Origin: Prorocentrum cordatum
Taxonomy: Eukaryota; Sar; Dinophyceae; Prorocentrales; Prorocentraceae
Direction: 5' to 3'
NCBI GenBank assembly: GCA_963575745.1
Contig: CAUYUJ010014595.1
Location: forward strand, 310,095-374,094
DNA: 64,000 bases
A program made the position numbers and the translations under genes. Shown in pieces: positions 54,280 to 63,218 of this stretch (position 1 is its first letter; each line of letters starts with the position of its first letter). The notes beneath the pieces were generated by a model. The model was not told the DNA's origin and ran no database searches. It worked only from the letters and a program-made list of their open reading frames with translations.

Positions 54280-55677
54280 ATGCCCGCCCCCTATGCCGGA
54301 GGACCGCAGAGCGACGCGTCAGGCACAGCAGGAGGGGATATCCGTTGGAAGGAACGAACGATGCAAGAGGCATACGGAGATCTCTCTGGGAACGAGCTAC
54401 AGACGCAAGTGTTCAGGGATTACCTTATGGACCCGAGCAACCCCGACGTCAGGTTGCCATTCTTTACTAGCAACGGGCAAGACGTATTCGCGCGCCACAA
54501 GATGAACAACAGGAACTTTGCCGCTTACCGTGAGAACTTGGTCAGGAAGATATTGAAGAAGGGCTTGGTGGAGGGCGTCAGAGGGGAGGCCTGGGCGATC
54601 CCTTCGGAGAAATCCACAGGCGTGGTGATCATCGAGCGGCACCAACTCCACTTGCTGAGCCACGCCACCTTAGCAGAGGCAGTCTACGAGGCTTGCCGCC
54701 GCAAGCATGCCAACAGGTACGTGAAGACGACGCTCGAGAACGGTCTGAAGGTCAAAGTGTTCCACCCGCGCTCTCCGGCCTTCATCTGCGAGTGCCTGAA
54801 AGAGATCCACAACGAGTTGCATACAGGAGCTCAGACCTCGTACCTCGAGAAATATGACACATGCAAGGACATAGAGATCGAGTGGGCCAAGAATTGTAAA
54901 GAAAAGTGCATCGTGGCCAGGAACTTGCCAACGAAAGGGCCAAACACCTACAGGAAGCAATATTGGAAGTGGATCGGCGAGAACAGGAGGACGGCTTTCA
55001 GGAATTGGCCATTATTCTTCAAGGCCAAGAACTTCTTGCGGTCCATGGTCCAACGCAAGCAGTTCACGATCTACAAAGAGAGGGCCGAGCAGGAGTGCGA
55101 CATGGGCAACCCAGCGATCAGCGTGGAGGACGTGCTGCTTATCAACTACGACCTGTTCACTACAATCAACCAGTTCGCGGATGCTATCCCGAAGAATCAC
55201 TTAGACGCCATTCTCCAAAAAGCTTTGAGGTTCGTGTGCCCCGGAGTTGCCGATGATGACGATTCTGATCCAATGTGGCTGTTGAAGAGCAAGTCCGCAG
55301 CAGAGGTGGCCATCGAGGTTTTGAAATGCCCGATGTCTGGGACGGCGCTCTACCCCAGCAGCGCGAAGAAGAACGAGGCAGGCGAGGCGTCGATGACGGA
55401 TGGCGGCAAAGCGACGACGACCGGCAAGGGCAGGGGCAAGGGCAAGGGCAAGAAGTCCAAAGGCAGAGGCAGCAAGAAGCCAGCGAAGGGCGCCGCGGCT
55501 AAGACGACCACAGGGAGGAATACCAAAAAAGATGCGAAAGGGGCGGCGGCCAGCAAAGCCAGTTCAAAGATGAAGGAGGAGACCCTGACAAGCACAGTCG
55601 AGCTGATCTCCGAGTCCCCGCAGAACCCCATCAACGGAGAACGACCCCCTGTCTGCCTCCAAGAACGACGACATTGA
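54280..55677 (+). CDS. Unknown protein behind DinoSL relict, 5' ORF
   Basis: Starts at the first ATG after the leader relict, leaving a 93-nt 5' UTR, and encodes 465 residues. Regions: a Gly/Ala-rich start; a helical body (GNELQTQVFRDYLMDPSNPD, HQLHLLSHATLAEAVYEACR, SPAFICECLKEIHNELHTGA, KNCKEKCIVARNLPTKGPNT, WPLFFKAKNFLRSMVQRKQF); a Cys/Asp patch (FVCPGVADDDDSDPMWLLK); and a Lys/Gly-rich basic tail (GKGRGKGKGKKSKGRG) that looks like a DNA- or RNA-binding or nuclear-import segment. I recognise no catalytic domain. The frame is lost near 55640 and continues in the next ORF, so this is one gene with a 1-nt shift. Confidence 0.7.
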   Translation: MPAPYAGGPQSDASGTAGGDIRWKERTMQEAYGDLSGNELQTQVFRDYLMDPSNPDVRLPFFTSNGQDVFARHKMNNRNFAAYRENLVRKILKKGLVEGVRGEAWAIPSEKSTGVVIIERHQLHLLSHATLAEAVYEACRRKHANRYVKTTLENGLKVKVFHPRSPAFICECLKEIHNELHTGAQTSYLEKYDTCKDIEIEWAKNCKEKCIVARNLPTKGPNTYRKQYWKWIGENRRTAFRNWPLFFKAKNFLRSMVQRKQFTIYKERAEQECDMGNPAISVEDVLLINYDLFTTINQFADAIPKNHLDAILQKALRFVCPGVADDDDSDPMWLLKSKSAAEVAIEVLKCPMSGTALYPSSAKKNEAGEASMTDGGKATTTGKGRGKGKGKKSKGRGSKKPAKGAAAKTTTGRNTKKDAKGAAASKASSKMKEETLTSTVELISESPQNPINGERPPVCLQERRH

Positions 55678-55678
55678 C

Positions 55679-56509
55679 ATGTTGGACGCGGACGAAGGAG
55701 ATGAATTGGAGATCGCGTCGGCCGTGTCAGGCGAGGACGAGGCGATGGAGGTCGACGAGGATGGCGATGCGATCGCCGCGCCCGCGCCCTTGATGGACAC
55801 GTCGGGGCCGGAGAAGCCTGCGTCGAGGGGGAAGCGACTGCTCGATGACGCGTGCGCTAATGTGGCCTCTTGCATCCAGCATGTTCCAGACGAGAAGCTC
55901 GACTGGAACGTGATCAAGGACGTGCGCAGCAAGTCGTTGTATTTCATTTTCGATAAAAAGCCGCCGCCCGACTTCGCGATCCAGAATACTGATGATGAAA
56001 AGGTCAAGTGGCCCACAGTTCGTGACGCTTTGAAGGGGACTATCGCAAGGGCCCACGTGGGGGCCATAAACACAGCCAGCGTCACCGCCAGTCCAGCCGC
56101 CCGAGATCCTGCGGTCGCCAGGCGCCAAGAAGTTGAAGCCAAGGTGCTTGCGGAGCGCATCCAGAAGGCCCAGAGCGATCTGATCTCGATGAAAGATAAG
56201 ATCAAGAAGTGGCTCGACACGAACGACTGCTCGGCTCCTCTTCAGACCCAAGAGTGCTTTCCCGTGGTCCTGTCCAAGCTGCTGCGTTCTGCCGTTGGCA
56301 AGACGAAGGAGCTGAAGAAGTCCGGGCGCGACGAGATGACCCTGGAGGAGATCGTCGCCATCGTAGCCGCCGCGTTCACGAGCGACGCCCCTCGGTGGAC
56401 GGGCGTTTACAAGAGGAGGAAGGGGGGGGAGGGCGGAGAGGAGGAGCAGGAGAAGTCCGCAGGAGAAGGAGGAGGAGGCGGAGGAGAAGGAAGGAGTGAA
56501 GGGGAGTAA
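55679..56509 (+). CDS. Unknown protein, 3' ORF of the same gene
   Basis: The frame is open upstream of its ATG (STENDPLSASKNDDIDM), directly continuing the 54.3-kb product after a single-base shift. It encodes an acidic stretch, then GKRLLDDACANVASCIQHVP, KSLYFIFDKKPPPDFAIQNT, a coiled-coil-like helix (EAKVLAERIQKAQSDLISMK) and SKLLRSAVGKTKELKKSGRD, ending in a GGA-derived Gly/Glu tail. Together the two parts make about 770 residues. The shift may be a sequencing error or an inactivating mutation. Function unknown. Confidence 0.6.
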   Translation: MLDADEGDELEIASAVSGEDEAMEVDEDGDAIAAPAPLMDTSGPEKPASRGKRLLDDACANVASCIQHVPDEKLDWNVIKDVRSKSLYFIFDKKPPPDFAIQNTDDEKVKWPTVRDALKGTIARAHVGAINTASVTASPAARDPAVARRQEVEAKVLAERIQKAQSDLISMKDKIKKWLDTNDCSAPLQTQECFPVVLSKLLRSAVGKTKELKKSGRDEMTLEEIVAIVAAAFTSDAPRWTGVYKRRKGGEGGEEEQEKSAGEGGGGGGEGRSEGE

Positions 56510-56705
56510 AGAGAAGGATGAGGAGAAGGAAGGATGAGGCGGAGGAGAAGGATGGAAAGGAGTAAAGAGGATGAGGAGGAAGTGCCGGCGAGAGGGGCCG
56601 GCGGAGGCGGAGGGGGGAGGAGCGGGCAGCGGCCGCAAGTCCTGCAGCTGCGCCATCAGCAGGGGGTGCCACCAGACCTCCCCTCCGCCATGCGCACTGG
56701 CTTTG
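56510..56705. other. GGA-rich stretch, possible small exon
   Basis: GGAGAAGG repeats to about 56625, then a short frame (SGRKSCSCAISRGCHQTSPP) with weak coding appearance. Confidence 0.35.
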
Positions 56706-56980
<275 letters not shown>

Positions 56981-57132
56981 GTCTCGGCTCGAGAGTGCCC
57001 AGCACTCAGACCGCAGCCGCGACGCGAAGCGCCCCGCCTCGGAGCCAGACTCCCAGGCCTCGCGAGACCGGAGGGGTCCCAGCAGGACCCTACTGATTCG
57101 CGTCACCTCTCCCCACCAGAGCGCCCGCAGCA

Positions 57133-59703
57133 ATGGCCCCCAGTAAGCCGGAGCGCCGTCGCTCTTCCAAGCAGCCCCCGAGCTCGCGTCCTGCTGCTGA
57201 AGGGTCTCTCCTCCAACGCAAGCAGGACTGCATCGCAGCTTTCAAGCAAGCGGGGTCTGACCGCCCCACGGCCGCATACAACGGGCTTGCCGAGCTGAAC
57301 GCGGATGAGCTCCAGGCCACGTACGACATGCACAAGACCAACACGAAGAAGCTCGGCAGTGCCTTGATCCGCATGTGCGCCGCCAACCAGATCAGCTACA
57401 CGCTGGATCACCACCAGCGCAGCAAGCCTAAGCGCAGTGGCGGTGACACATCACACCCACCAGTTGGGTCCGCACGTCTTCAGGCTGCGGACACCCAATT
57501 CATCGCCTTGGACCCGGCCTTTTGGAAGGTCCCAGTCCTCGCCGAACCCACATCACCTGACGACGGCAAGACGTACAAGCCCAGTATCAGCCTCCACGAC
57601 TACGAGAGCGGTGAACGGCTGCTGCAACACCACCTCGAGCAGGGTAAGCGTACCACGGGTCAGCTTGCGATTGCTGTCATGGGCCCAAAAAACGACAACT
57701 ACGTCGGTACCGAGCTCGCCGTCCCCGTGCTGAAGCGTCACCCCAAGGCGCCCAAAGTGGTCCACACGCACGTCCCCGTGACCGTGTACCAGCTGGGCAC
57801 CAAGGAAGTCGCCTGCACGGAAAAAGTAGCCGTCGCCACCATCGACCCTGCCGACCACGTATGCTGGATTCGGGCGACCATACATGAAACCGAGGCCATC
57901 GCCGCAGTCCCCTCCATGCATCAGGCCTTCGAGGACCAGTTCTCGGGAGGTGCCCCCGTGAACGGTGGTCCACGCGCCAAGGGTCCTTTCCGAGGGGACT
58001 CCGCTCCACAGGACAAGGCGCGCCAAAACCAAAAGCACAGGGAGTCCAAGAAAGACGCTCGCCGCCAGGAGCTCGATAGTCAGCTCCAGGACACCTTCAA
58101 GGCCCTCTTCCACGGCAACTTTAAAGCCGTCACCATCCTCGAACCCTGCAAAAGCCTAGGCAGGTTTGGATCGGGCGTCGGAAAGAGGTCCCTGGCTGCC
58201 ACCTTCGGCGTCAGTCTTCAAGCGGTCGACAAGGTCTTGGCGGGTTCAGGGCAACTCGGCGCCACCTACGACCTCAGCAACGTAGGTGCAGACGAGCCCA
58301 CTGCAGACAAGTACCAGACCGTGTGGTTCCCTGAGGACCAGCCCATCACGATGGCAGATGCGTTCCAGAAGTCGGTGGATTTCAAGGCCCTGGGAGTCGT
58401 CAGGCACGGCAAGTCAGGCTTATTGGGGATCCGTGTTTCACGAGGGTCAGACGCCGCCAAGGCTGCTGCCGTCAGCATCCGCGGCTGCGAAGCCACCCTC
58501 GCCAAGACGCGCTACCGCATCACTGGCATTGCGGCACGCCACGCCACGCTGACCCAGCTCGCCAAGACTCTCACGGGCCCGTCCGTTAAATGGGACTGTG
58601 AGGTCTACCACACCGCCTGGGACCCAGCCACTTCGGCTCAGTTTGCCTTAGTGCGCGCCCATCGTCCCCCACTCACATATACGGTACAGGTCGCAGGGTG
58701 CCCCATCCCGTGGAGCATCACCGAGGCCCCGCTGGCTGAGGTGGTGCCGAAGAGGGACAACGTTACCATCGTCACGCCTACCACCATCACAGAGCCTGTG
58801 ACGCCGCCAGCCCGTGGTGGCGGCTTCAGCCCCGCCACTGGCACACTCCTCACCAAAGCGGCCCAGAGCCCTTACCTCCACGACCTCATGACTGCCACGC
58901 CCAAAGGCAAGGGCGTCGCACCGCTCCTGATCCCCAAGGAGGAGCCTTTAGCCAAGCGCCACCGATCCTCCAGTGGGAAACGCGACGCCACGCCGCACGC
59001 AAGATCACACGGCGCCCCAGGCCGCAGCTCCTCTGCACCCCCGCACGGCACGGACGGAGCTGCCGAGCAGACGGCCGTCCAAGGATCAGGTGGTCATGAC
59101 CCGCAGCTTGGCACGGTGGCGGCTGAAGGTGGGGGCCACACCGAAGGGGACGCTGCCACAGCCGCCGAAGTACCAGGCGACGCTGACGACGTCGAGATCC
59201 TCTCATCAGGTGATGAATACAGCGTGGCTTCCCACGAACTCAACACCTTCGGCGAACGCTTCGCATCGGCCCCTAAACTGCCAGATGCCGCCACGACCCG
59301 CATCCAACACATGGAACAACAGCACGAGCTGCTTGCCAACACGGTGGATAACATGCAGGTTCAGCTTGCGGGCGTTCTCTCCTCCCAGGCCACACTCACG
59401 GAGCACGTCTCAGGTTTGGAACGGGGGCTTGCCACCGTCGTCACCCAGCAACAGACGGCAACCGCCGAAGCCGCTGCACTGCGTGGCGACATCCAGGCCC
59501 TCCTCGGGCACCTCACGGGGGGCACCATCCACCTGCCACAGGTGGCCACTCTCGAAACTAAGAAGGAGGAAGCTGCATCAGTTGCCGATCCCGTGGTTGT
59601 CTGCGGGTGGATCGACCAGCCAGGCCAGGTCACCCCAGGGACGGGGCCCCCAGGGGCTGACAAAGGCAAAGACAAGGGTCGGGTCACCCAGGAACCCTAT
59701 TGA
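57133..59703 (+). CDS. ORF1 of a large multi-ORF element, unknown (856 aa)
   Basis: ATG at 57133, the first after the CT tract and about 150 bp of leader. Regions: a basic N-terminus (KPERRRSSKQ); a Gln/Ala helical segment; two alpha/beta-looking regions (TGQLAIAVMGPKNDNYVG near residue 178, YQTVWFPEDQPITMADAFQK near 393); a disordered Pro/Ser/Ala-rich part containing RGGGFSPA at residues 561-568; and an acidic DDVEILSSGDEYSVASHE. A long C-terminal coiled coil follows (about residues 724-796, IQHMEQQHELLANTVDNMQV onward). Large size, basic head and terminal coiled coil suit a structural, nucleic-acid-binding (Gag or ORF1-like) protein, but no known domain is visible. It ends in TGA at 59701, and the same frame then stays open through ORF2. 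Confidence 0.75.
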   Translation: MAPSKPERRRSSKQPPSSRPAAEGSLLQRKQDCIAAFKQAGSDRPTAAYNGLAELNADELQATYDMHKTNTKKLGSALIRMCAANQISYTLDHHQRSKPKRSGGDTSHPPVGSARLQAADTQFIALDPAFWKVPVLAEPTSPDDGKTYKPSISLHDYESGERLLQHHLEQGKRTTGQLAIAVMGPKNDNYVGTELAVPVLKRHPKAPKVVHTHVPVTVYQLGTKEVACTEKVAVATIDPADHVCWIRATIHETEAIAAVPSMHQAFEDQFSGGAPVNGGPRAKGPFRGDSAPQDKARQNQKHRESKKDARRQELDSQLQDTFKALFHGNFKAVTILEPCKSLGRFGSGVGKRSLAATFGVSLQAVDKVLAGSGQLGATYDLSNVGADEPTADKYQTVWFPEDQPITMADAFQKSVDFKALGVVRHGKSGLLGIRVSRGSDAAKAAAVSIRGCEATLAKTRYRITGIAARHATLTQLAKTLTGPSVKWDCEVYHTAWDPATSAQFALVRAHRPPLTYTVQVAGCPIPWSITEAPLAEVVPKRDNVTIVTPTTITEPVTPPARGGGFSPATGTLLTKAAQSPYLHDLMTATPKGKGVAPLLIPKEEPLAKRHRSSSGKRDATPHARSHGAPGRSSSAPPHGTDGAAEQTAVQGSGGHDPQLGTVAAEGGGHTEGDAATAAEVPGDADDVEILSSGDEYSVASHELNTFGERFASAPKLPDAATTRIQHMEQQHELLANTVDNMQVQLAGVLSSQATLTEHVSGLERGLATVVTQQQTATAEAAALRGDIQALLGHLTGGTIHLPQVATLETKKEEAASVADPVVVCGWIDQPGQVTPGTGPPGADKGKDKGRVTQEPY
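59701..59703 (+). other. Single TGA between two in-frame giant ORFs
   Basis: From 57133 to 63201 this is the only stop codon in the frame. No ATG follows until 59875, leaving 57 open codons between stop and ATG. The context is CCCTATTGAAGG. This is a candidate readthrough site, or a mutation in a formerly continuous gene. Confidence 0.6.
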
Positions 59704-59874
59704 AGGTGCCTCAGAGAGCCTGCCTCAGCCCTCCGAGGAAGCGCCTTCAGAGGCATCTCTTCCCTCTTCGCGTCGTATCTCTTTCTTGTCATATCATGTC
59801 AGTTTTGGCAGCAGCACGCGCAAGCTATCTGGTGTAGGGACACCCATCATCTTGCAGGGGGCGTGATTGTTGCA

Positions 59875-62800
59875 ATGTACATGAGCATGCAGGGGTATTT
59901 GAGGATGCGTGCTGACATGCAGCTTTTGGCTCATCGCTCGCGCCGCCCGCCAGGCCTCGCCATCATGTGGCGCCTTGCCTGCAGCCTGGCCCTCCCCTCG
60001 CTCGCTGGAGCACACCCGTCTTCAGGCGGTGCGCCCCAGCATGGAGGTGAGGTTTTCCTGCGACATGCTGAACGTGGGACTCTTTTCTACCTTTACGATG
60101 ACAGCATCTACAAGTACGATCACTGCACCATTTTGGACCCGATCGTGAACAGCACCGCCGCCGCGGGTCCGTGCGGCAACGGATCGCTGGGCGCCATCGT
60201 GAGCGCATGCACGCCCTTGTCAACTACGACACATGCATCGAAATCCACCCCCAGCGTGGCCTCGACCGTGGTGCAGCAGATCCTTGACGGGGACGTTGAT
60301 ACAGGCCAGGCACGCAGTGGCGGCTTCAGCCCCGCTGTCGTGCCCCGCTATAGCCCCACGGGTCTCACCACCCCCCTGTGCGCTAGGGGCGAACCCGAGG
60401 AGGACCCCGCTTTCTGGCACCTGATGATGATCCGAGCCCGGCTCATACCGTGCGCTGCGGCGTGGGCACCAGGTGAGGACCACCAGGACGTGTTCTGGGC
60501 ATGGCTCGAGGACTGCGTCCCGTACATCCTGGCGACGCTTCATCTGCCACAGTACGATCACCTCTTCCAGGAGGACTCTGAGGACACAACCGACGCCCTG
60601 CGCCAGCTCACCGCGTTCGACATGTGCGAGGACATCTGGTATAGAGCGGGCCCCGACAGACAGCGCACAAACCGCAACCTCACTCGTATCCAGGGCAGCC
60701 GCGAGTATTCCACCCGCTACTTTGGCCTCCTTCTGGAATACCAGGGTGCTCGTGCCCAGCTTGTCGGCCCTGAAGCTTTCACGGCACCTTTGCCGCCATG
60801 CCTCTCACGGGCCCACGCCTTACTACCAAGAGGCCTTCCCCCACCCGACCAAGACGCCCTGGCGTACCTCGCTGATGCGATCCTGCACCACCCGACAGAC
60901 ATGCAGCCGCTTGTCGAGGCGGAGCTCGCCGCGGCACCGATGGAACCGCTTAACCCACCACCGCCAGCTGGCCTCGCCCAGCACGCCACGGGTGATCAGG
61001 CCGCAGACGACCCCGTATCATGGCTGCTCCAGCACATCGCGGCCAGCGACATCAGCGACACACCCCTGGACTCGTTCCACGCGTCGGACGATATCAGCAA
61101 CATATCCCTGGGCTCGGTCCATGTGGACGATAGCCAGGACGACATGGAAACCCAGGATCGCGACGGCACGACACCACCAGGCGACACGGCCCAGCGTGAC
61201 CGTGACAGTGAACCCCACTTAGGGCACACCTCGTCGCACAGCAGTCCGCCCAACAACTCGGCCCAGGCCGACCCCTGCGCACAGCTCAACGACGCTGAAG
61301 GCGCCACTGCCGCCGACGCGACAAGCCATGCCACTGCGTCGCCAGCTCATGCCAGCCCGCGCAGTGGCGGCTTCAGCCCCGCTGCAGCACTGGCTGGACC
61401 TGGACATCCCCAGACCGCAGGTGGCAGCACCACGCCCCGCACCTCTGTCTGCCGTGTTAACGTGACTGACTCCAACCTCAGTGTCATTGACCACTGGCAG
61501 GCCGACATCGACAACGACCCCATTGATGACGAGTACCCAGATGCCAGCGGTTCCCACGAGCCCCAGCACAGCGCAGCGGCATCACGACACTGTGGCTGCC
61601 TCATCTGCCTCTTTGTGGCCACGTACGCCATCGCGATAGCAATGCCGTACAAGGACCAGATCGATGGGTACTTGCCGACACCGAGCCGAGACCCCAGCTA
61701 CCGACAACGACGACGACGTGAAGCGGCGGCACCAGGCCCATCTGTGCCCACCACATCCCGACGCACAACGACATACAACGTCACGTCCGCATTGTGGGCC
61801 ACTCTCAAGTGGACCAGCGTCAAACTCAGAGATAGCGTCTCGGGCGGAGCCAGCGCAGTCGGGGTCGGCCTCGGGGGTGTCCTGAAATGGGCCAGCGGCA
61901 AACTCGGGGCTATTGCCACGGGCGGAGTTGTGTGCGGTCTTCTACTCGTCGGCGCCAAACTTCTTGCTCAAGGAGCCGTCGGACACGTAGGAGCCCGCAT
62001 CTGTGCGCGGGCCCTGGACTCATCCACAGCCCAGTGGTGCCTCCGCTGTTGCCAACCGAGCAGGAGGCCGCGCGATGAGGCCACATACACAATGCCGTGC
62101 ACGCTTGCCGACGAACACGACGACCAGCACGTGCACTCACTCCGACATCCGCTGCTGCAGGAACACTACGCCGCAGCAGTTGCCGCCGCAGTCGCCGATG
62201 TCACCACCGCCACCACCGCCGCCATCGTCGAAGTCACTGCCGCCGTATCGCGAGCCTCGTCTGTCACACCAAGATCGACCAGCCCGTCCCCGCGAGACGG
62301 CTCCAAAAGCGGCGCGGCATACGGTAACCTACCGACTAATGAGGATGCCACAGCACACGGCAGCGACACCGAGGCAAGGGAAACACGTGAGTGCACCCAC
62401 GTTAGCCCGTGGTCCATCTTCCGACATGCTGATGCTCGTGGTTCCTCTCCCGACGCGGACACCCAACCACCACGACGGCGAGCACGCTATGCATCACCCG
62501 CCAGGCCCCAGGCGCCTTCAGGCCCTGGTATGCCTTACACAGCCCTCAAGCCACCGACACGCAACTTACGCAACACTATCCAGCGCGACCCAGCGGTCCC
62601 CGTGCCGCCGACGAGCATCCTCAACGCCCTGTACCAAAACGGCTTTGCGCTTGGTAACAGTGGCGTGTCTACAGAGGACATCAAAGACGCTCTGCGACTC
62701 CACGACCATCCTCGATTTACCCATGATCTAACACTCCAAGCGCTGGGGCCGTGGACTGACATCATGCAGAGGCCCCCGAACCGCCTCACTTGGGTGCTGG

Positions 62801-63204
62801 AAGACTCGGGCGGGAACTCAGGCGAGACAATCTTCCCCTACCTCACGTGGGACCTCCGCCAACCCACCACCGACGCGCCCACTGTCTTCTGGCATGGGAC
62901 CCGCGGCGACCTTGCGGCCCGTCTTGCTGCCAGCGGAGGGCACCTCTTGCCAGGCCCCCGCCGTGAAGCGAAGGGTCGCACTGGCACCAACGTTGGCCGC
63001 GCGTACGTGAGCGTGCACCCTTCGCTGGCTGCGTGGCACGCAATGCCGCCCCACCCGCCCTACAGTCTCGAAGACGACACCCTCGCGTGGGGACCCATCG
63101 CACTCTGGATGTGCGAGGCCACCCAACCACCGCGCGGGGAAAACAGGCACAACGTCGTGAAAGGGGAGGCCCACGGAGCGCGTCTCATTACCCTCGGGTC
63201 CTGA
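59875..63204 (+). CDS. ORF2 of the large element, membrane-associated, unknown (about 1109 aa)
   Basis: First ATG 59875. A hydrophobic stretch (LACSLALPSLAGA, about residues 35-47) resembles a signal peptide. RSGGFSPA occurs at residues 147-154 and 496-503. A Trp/Asp-rich globular part (HQDVFWAWLEDCVPYILATL near 203) is followed by acidic Ser-rich linkers. Two membrane-like segments follow: GCLICLFVATYAIAIAM near 576 and VVCGLLLVGAKLLAQGAV near 684. Between them lies an amphipathic repeat (TLKWTSVKL and VLKWASGKL). The C-terminus (VFWHGTRGDLAARLAASGG near 1004, GRAYVSVHPSLAAWHA near 1041) faintly recalls the HGT and YxS pattern of ADP-ribosyltransferase-like folds. Same frame as ORF1. Enzyme identity is not established. 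Confidence 0.7.
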   Translation: MYMSMQGYLRMRADMQLLAHRSRRPPGLAIMWRLACSLALPSLAGAHPSSGGAPQHGGEVFLRHAERGTLFYLYDDSIYKYDHCTILDPIVNSTAAAGPCGNGSLGAIVSACTPLSTTTHASKSTPSVASTVVQQILDGDVDTGQARSGGFSPAVVPRYSPTGLTTPLCARGEPEEDPAFWHLMMIRARLIPCAAAWAPGEDHQDVFWAWLEDCVPYILATLHLPQYDHLFQEDSEDTTDALRQLTAFDMCEDIWYRAGPDRQRTNRNLTRIQGSREYSTRYFGLLLEYQGARAQLVGPEAFTAPLPPCLSRAHALLPRGLPPPDQDALAYLADAILHHPTDMQPLVEAELAAAPMEPLNPPPPAGLAQHATGDQAADDPVSWLLQHIAASDISDTPLDSFHASDDISNISLGSVHVDDSQDDMETQDRDGTTPPGDTAQRDRDSEPHLGHTSSHSSPPNNSAQADPCAQLNDAEGATAADATSHATASPAHASPRSGGFSPAAALAGPGHPQTAGGSTTPRTSVCRVNVTDSNLSVIDHWQADIDNDPIDDEYPDASGSHEPQHSAAASRHCGCLICLFVATYAIAIAMPYKDQIDGYLPTPSRDPSYRQRRRREAAAPGPSVPTTSRRTTTYNVTSALWATLKWTSVKLRDSVSGGASAVGVGLGGVLKWASGKLGAIATGGVVCGLLLVGAKLLAQGAVGHVGARICARALDSSTAQWCLRCCQPSRRPRDEATYTMPCTLADEHDDQHVHSLRHPLLQEHYAAAVAAAVADVTTATTAAIVEVTAAVSRASSVTPRSTSPSPRDGSKSGAAYGNLPTNEDATAHGSDTEARETRECTHVSPWSIFRHADARGSSPDADTQPPRRRARYASPARPQAPSGPGMPYTALKPPTRNLRNTIQRDPAVPVPPTSILNALYQNGFALGNSGVSTEDIKDALRLHDHPRFTHDLTLQALGPWTDIMQRPPNRLTWVLEDSGGNSGETIFPYLTWDLRQPTTDAPTVFWHGTRGDLAARLAASGGHLLPGPRREAKGRTGTNVGRAYVSVHPSLAAWHAMPPHPPYSLEDDTLAWGPIALWMCEATQPPRGENRHNVVKGEAHGARLITLGS

Positions 63205-63218
63205 GCCTCCTCATCCGC

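Noticed and set aside
58638-58881. Minus-strand ORFs opposite ORF1
   Set aside because: Shadows of the GC-rich codon usage of ORF1; no motifs.
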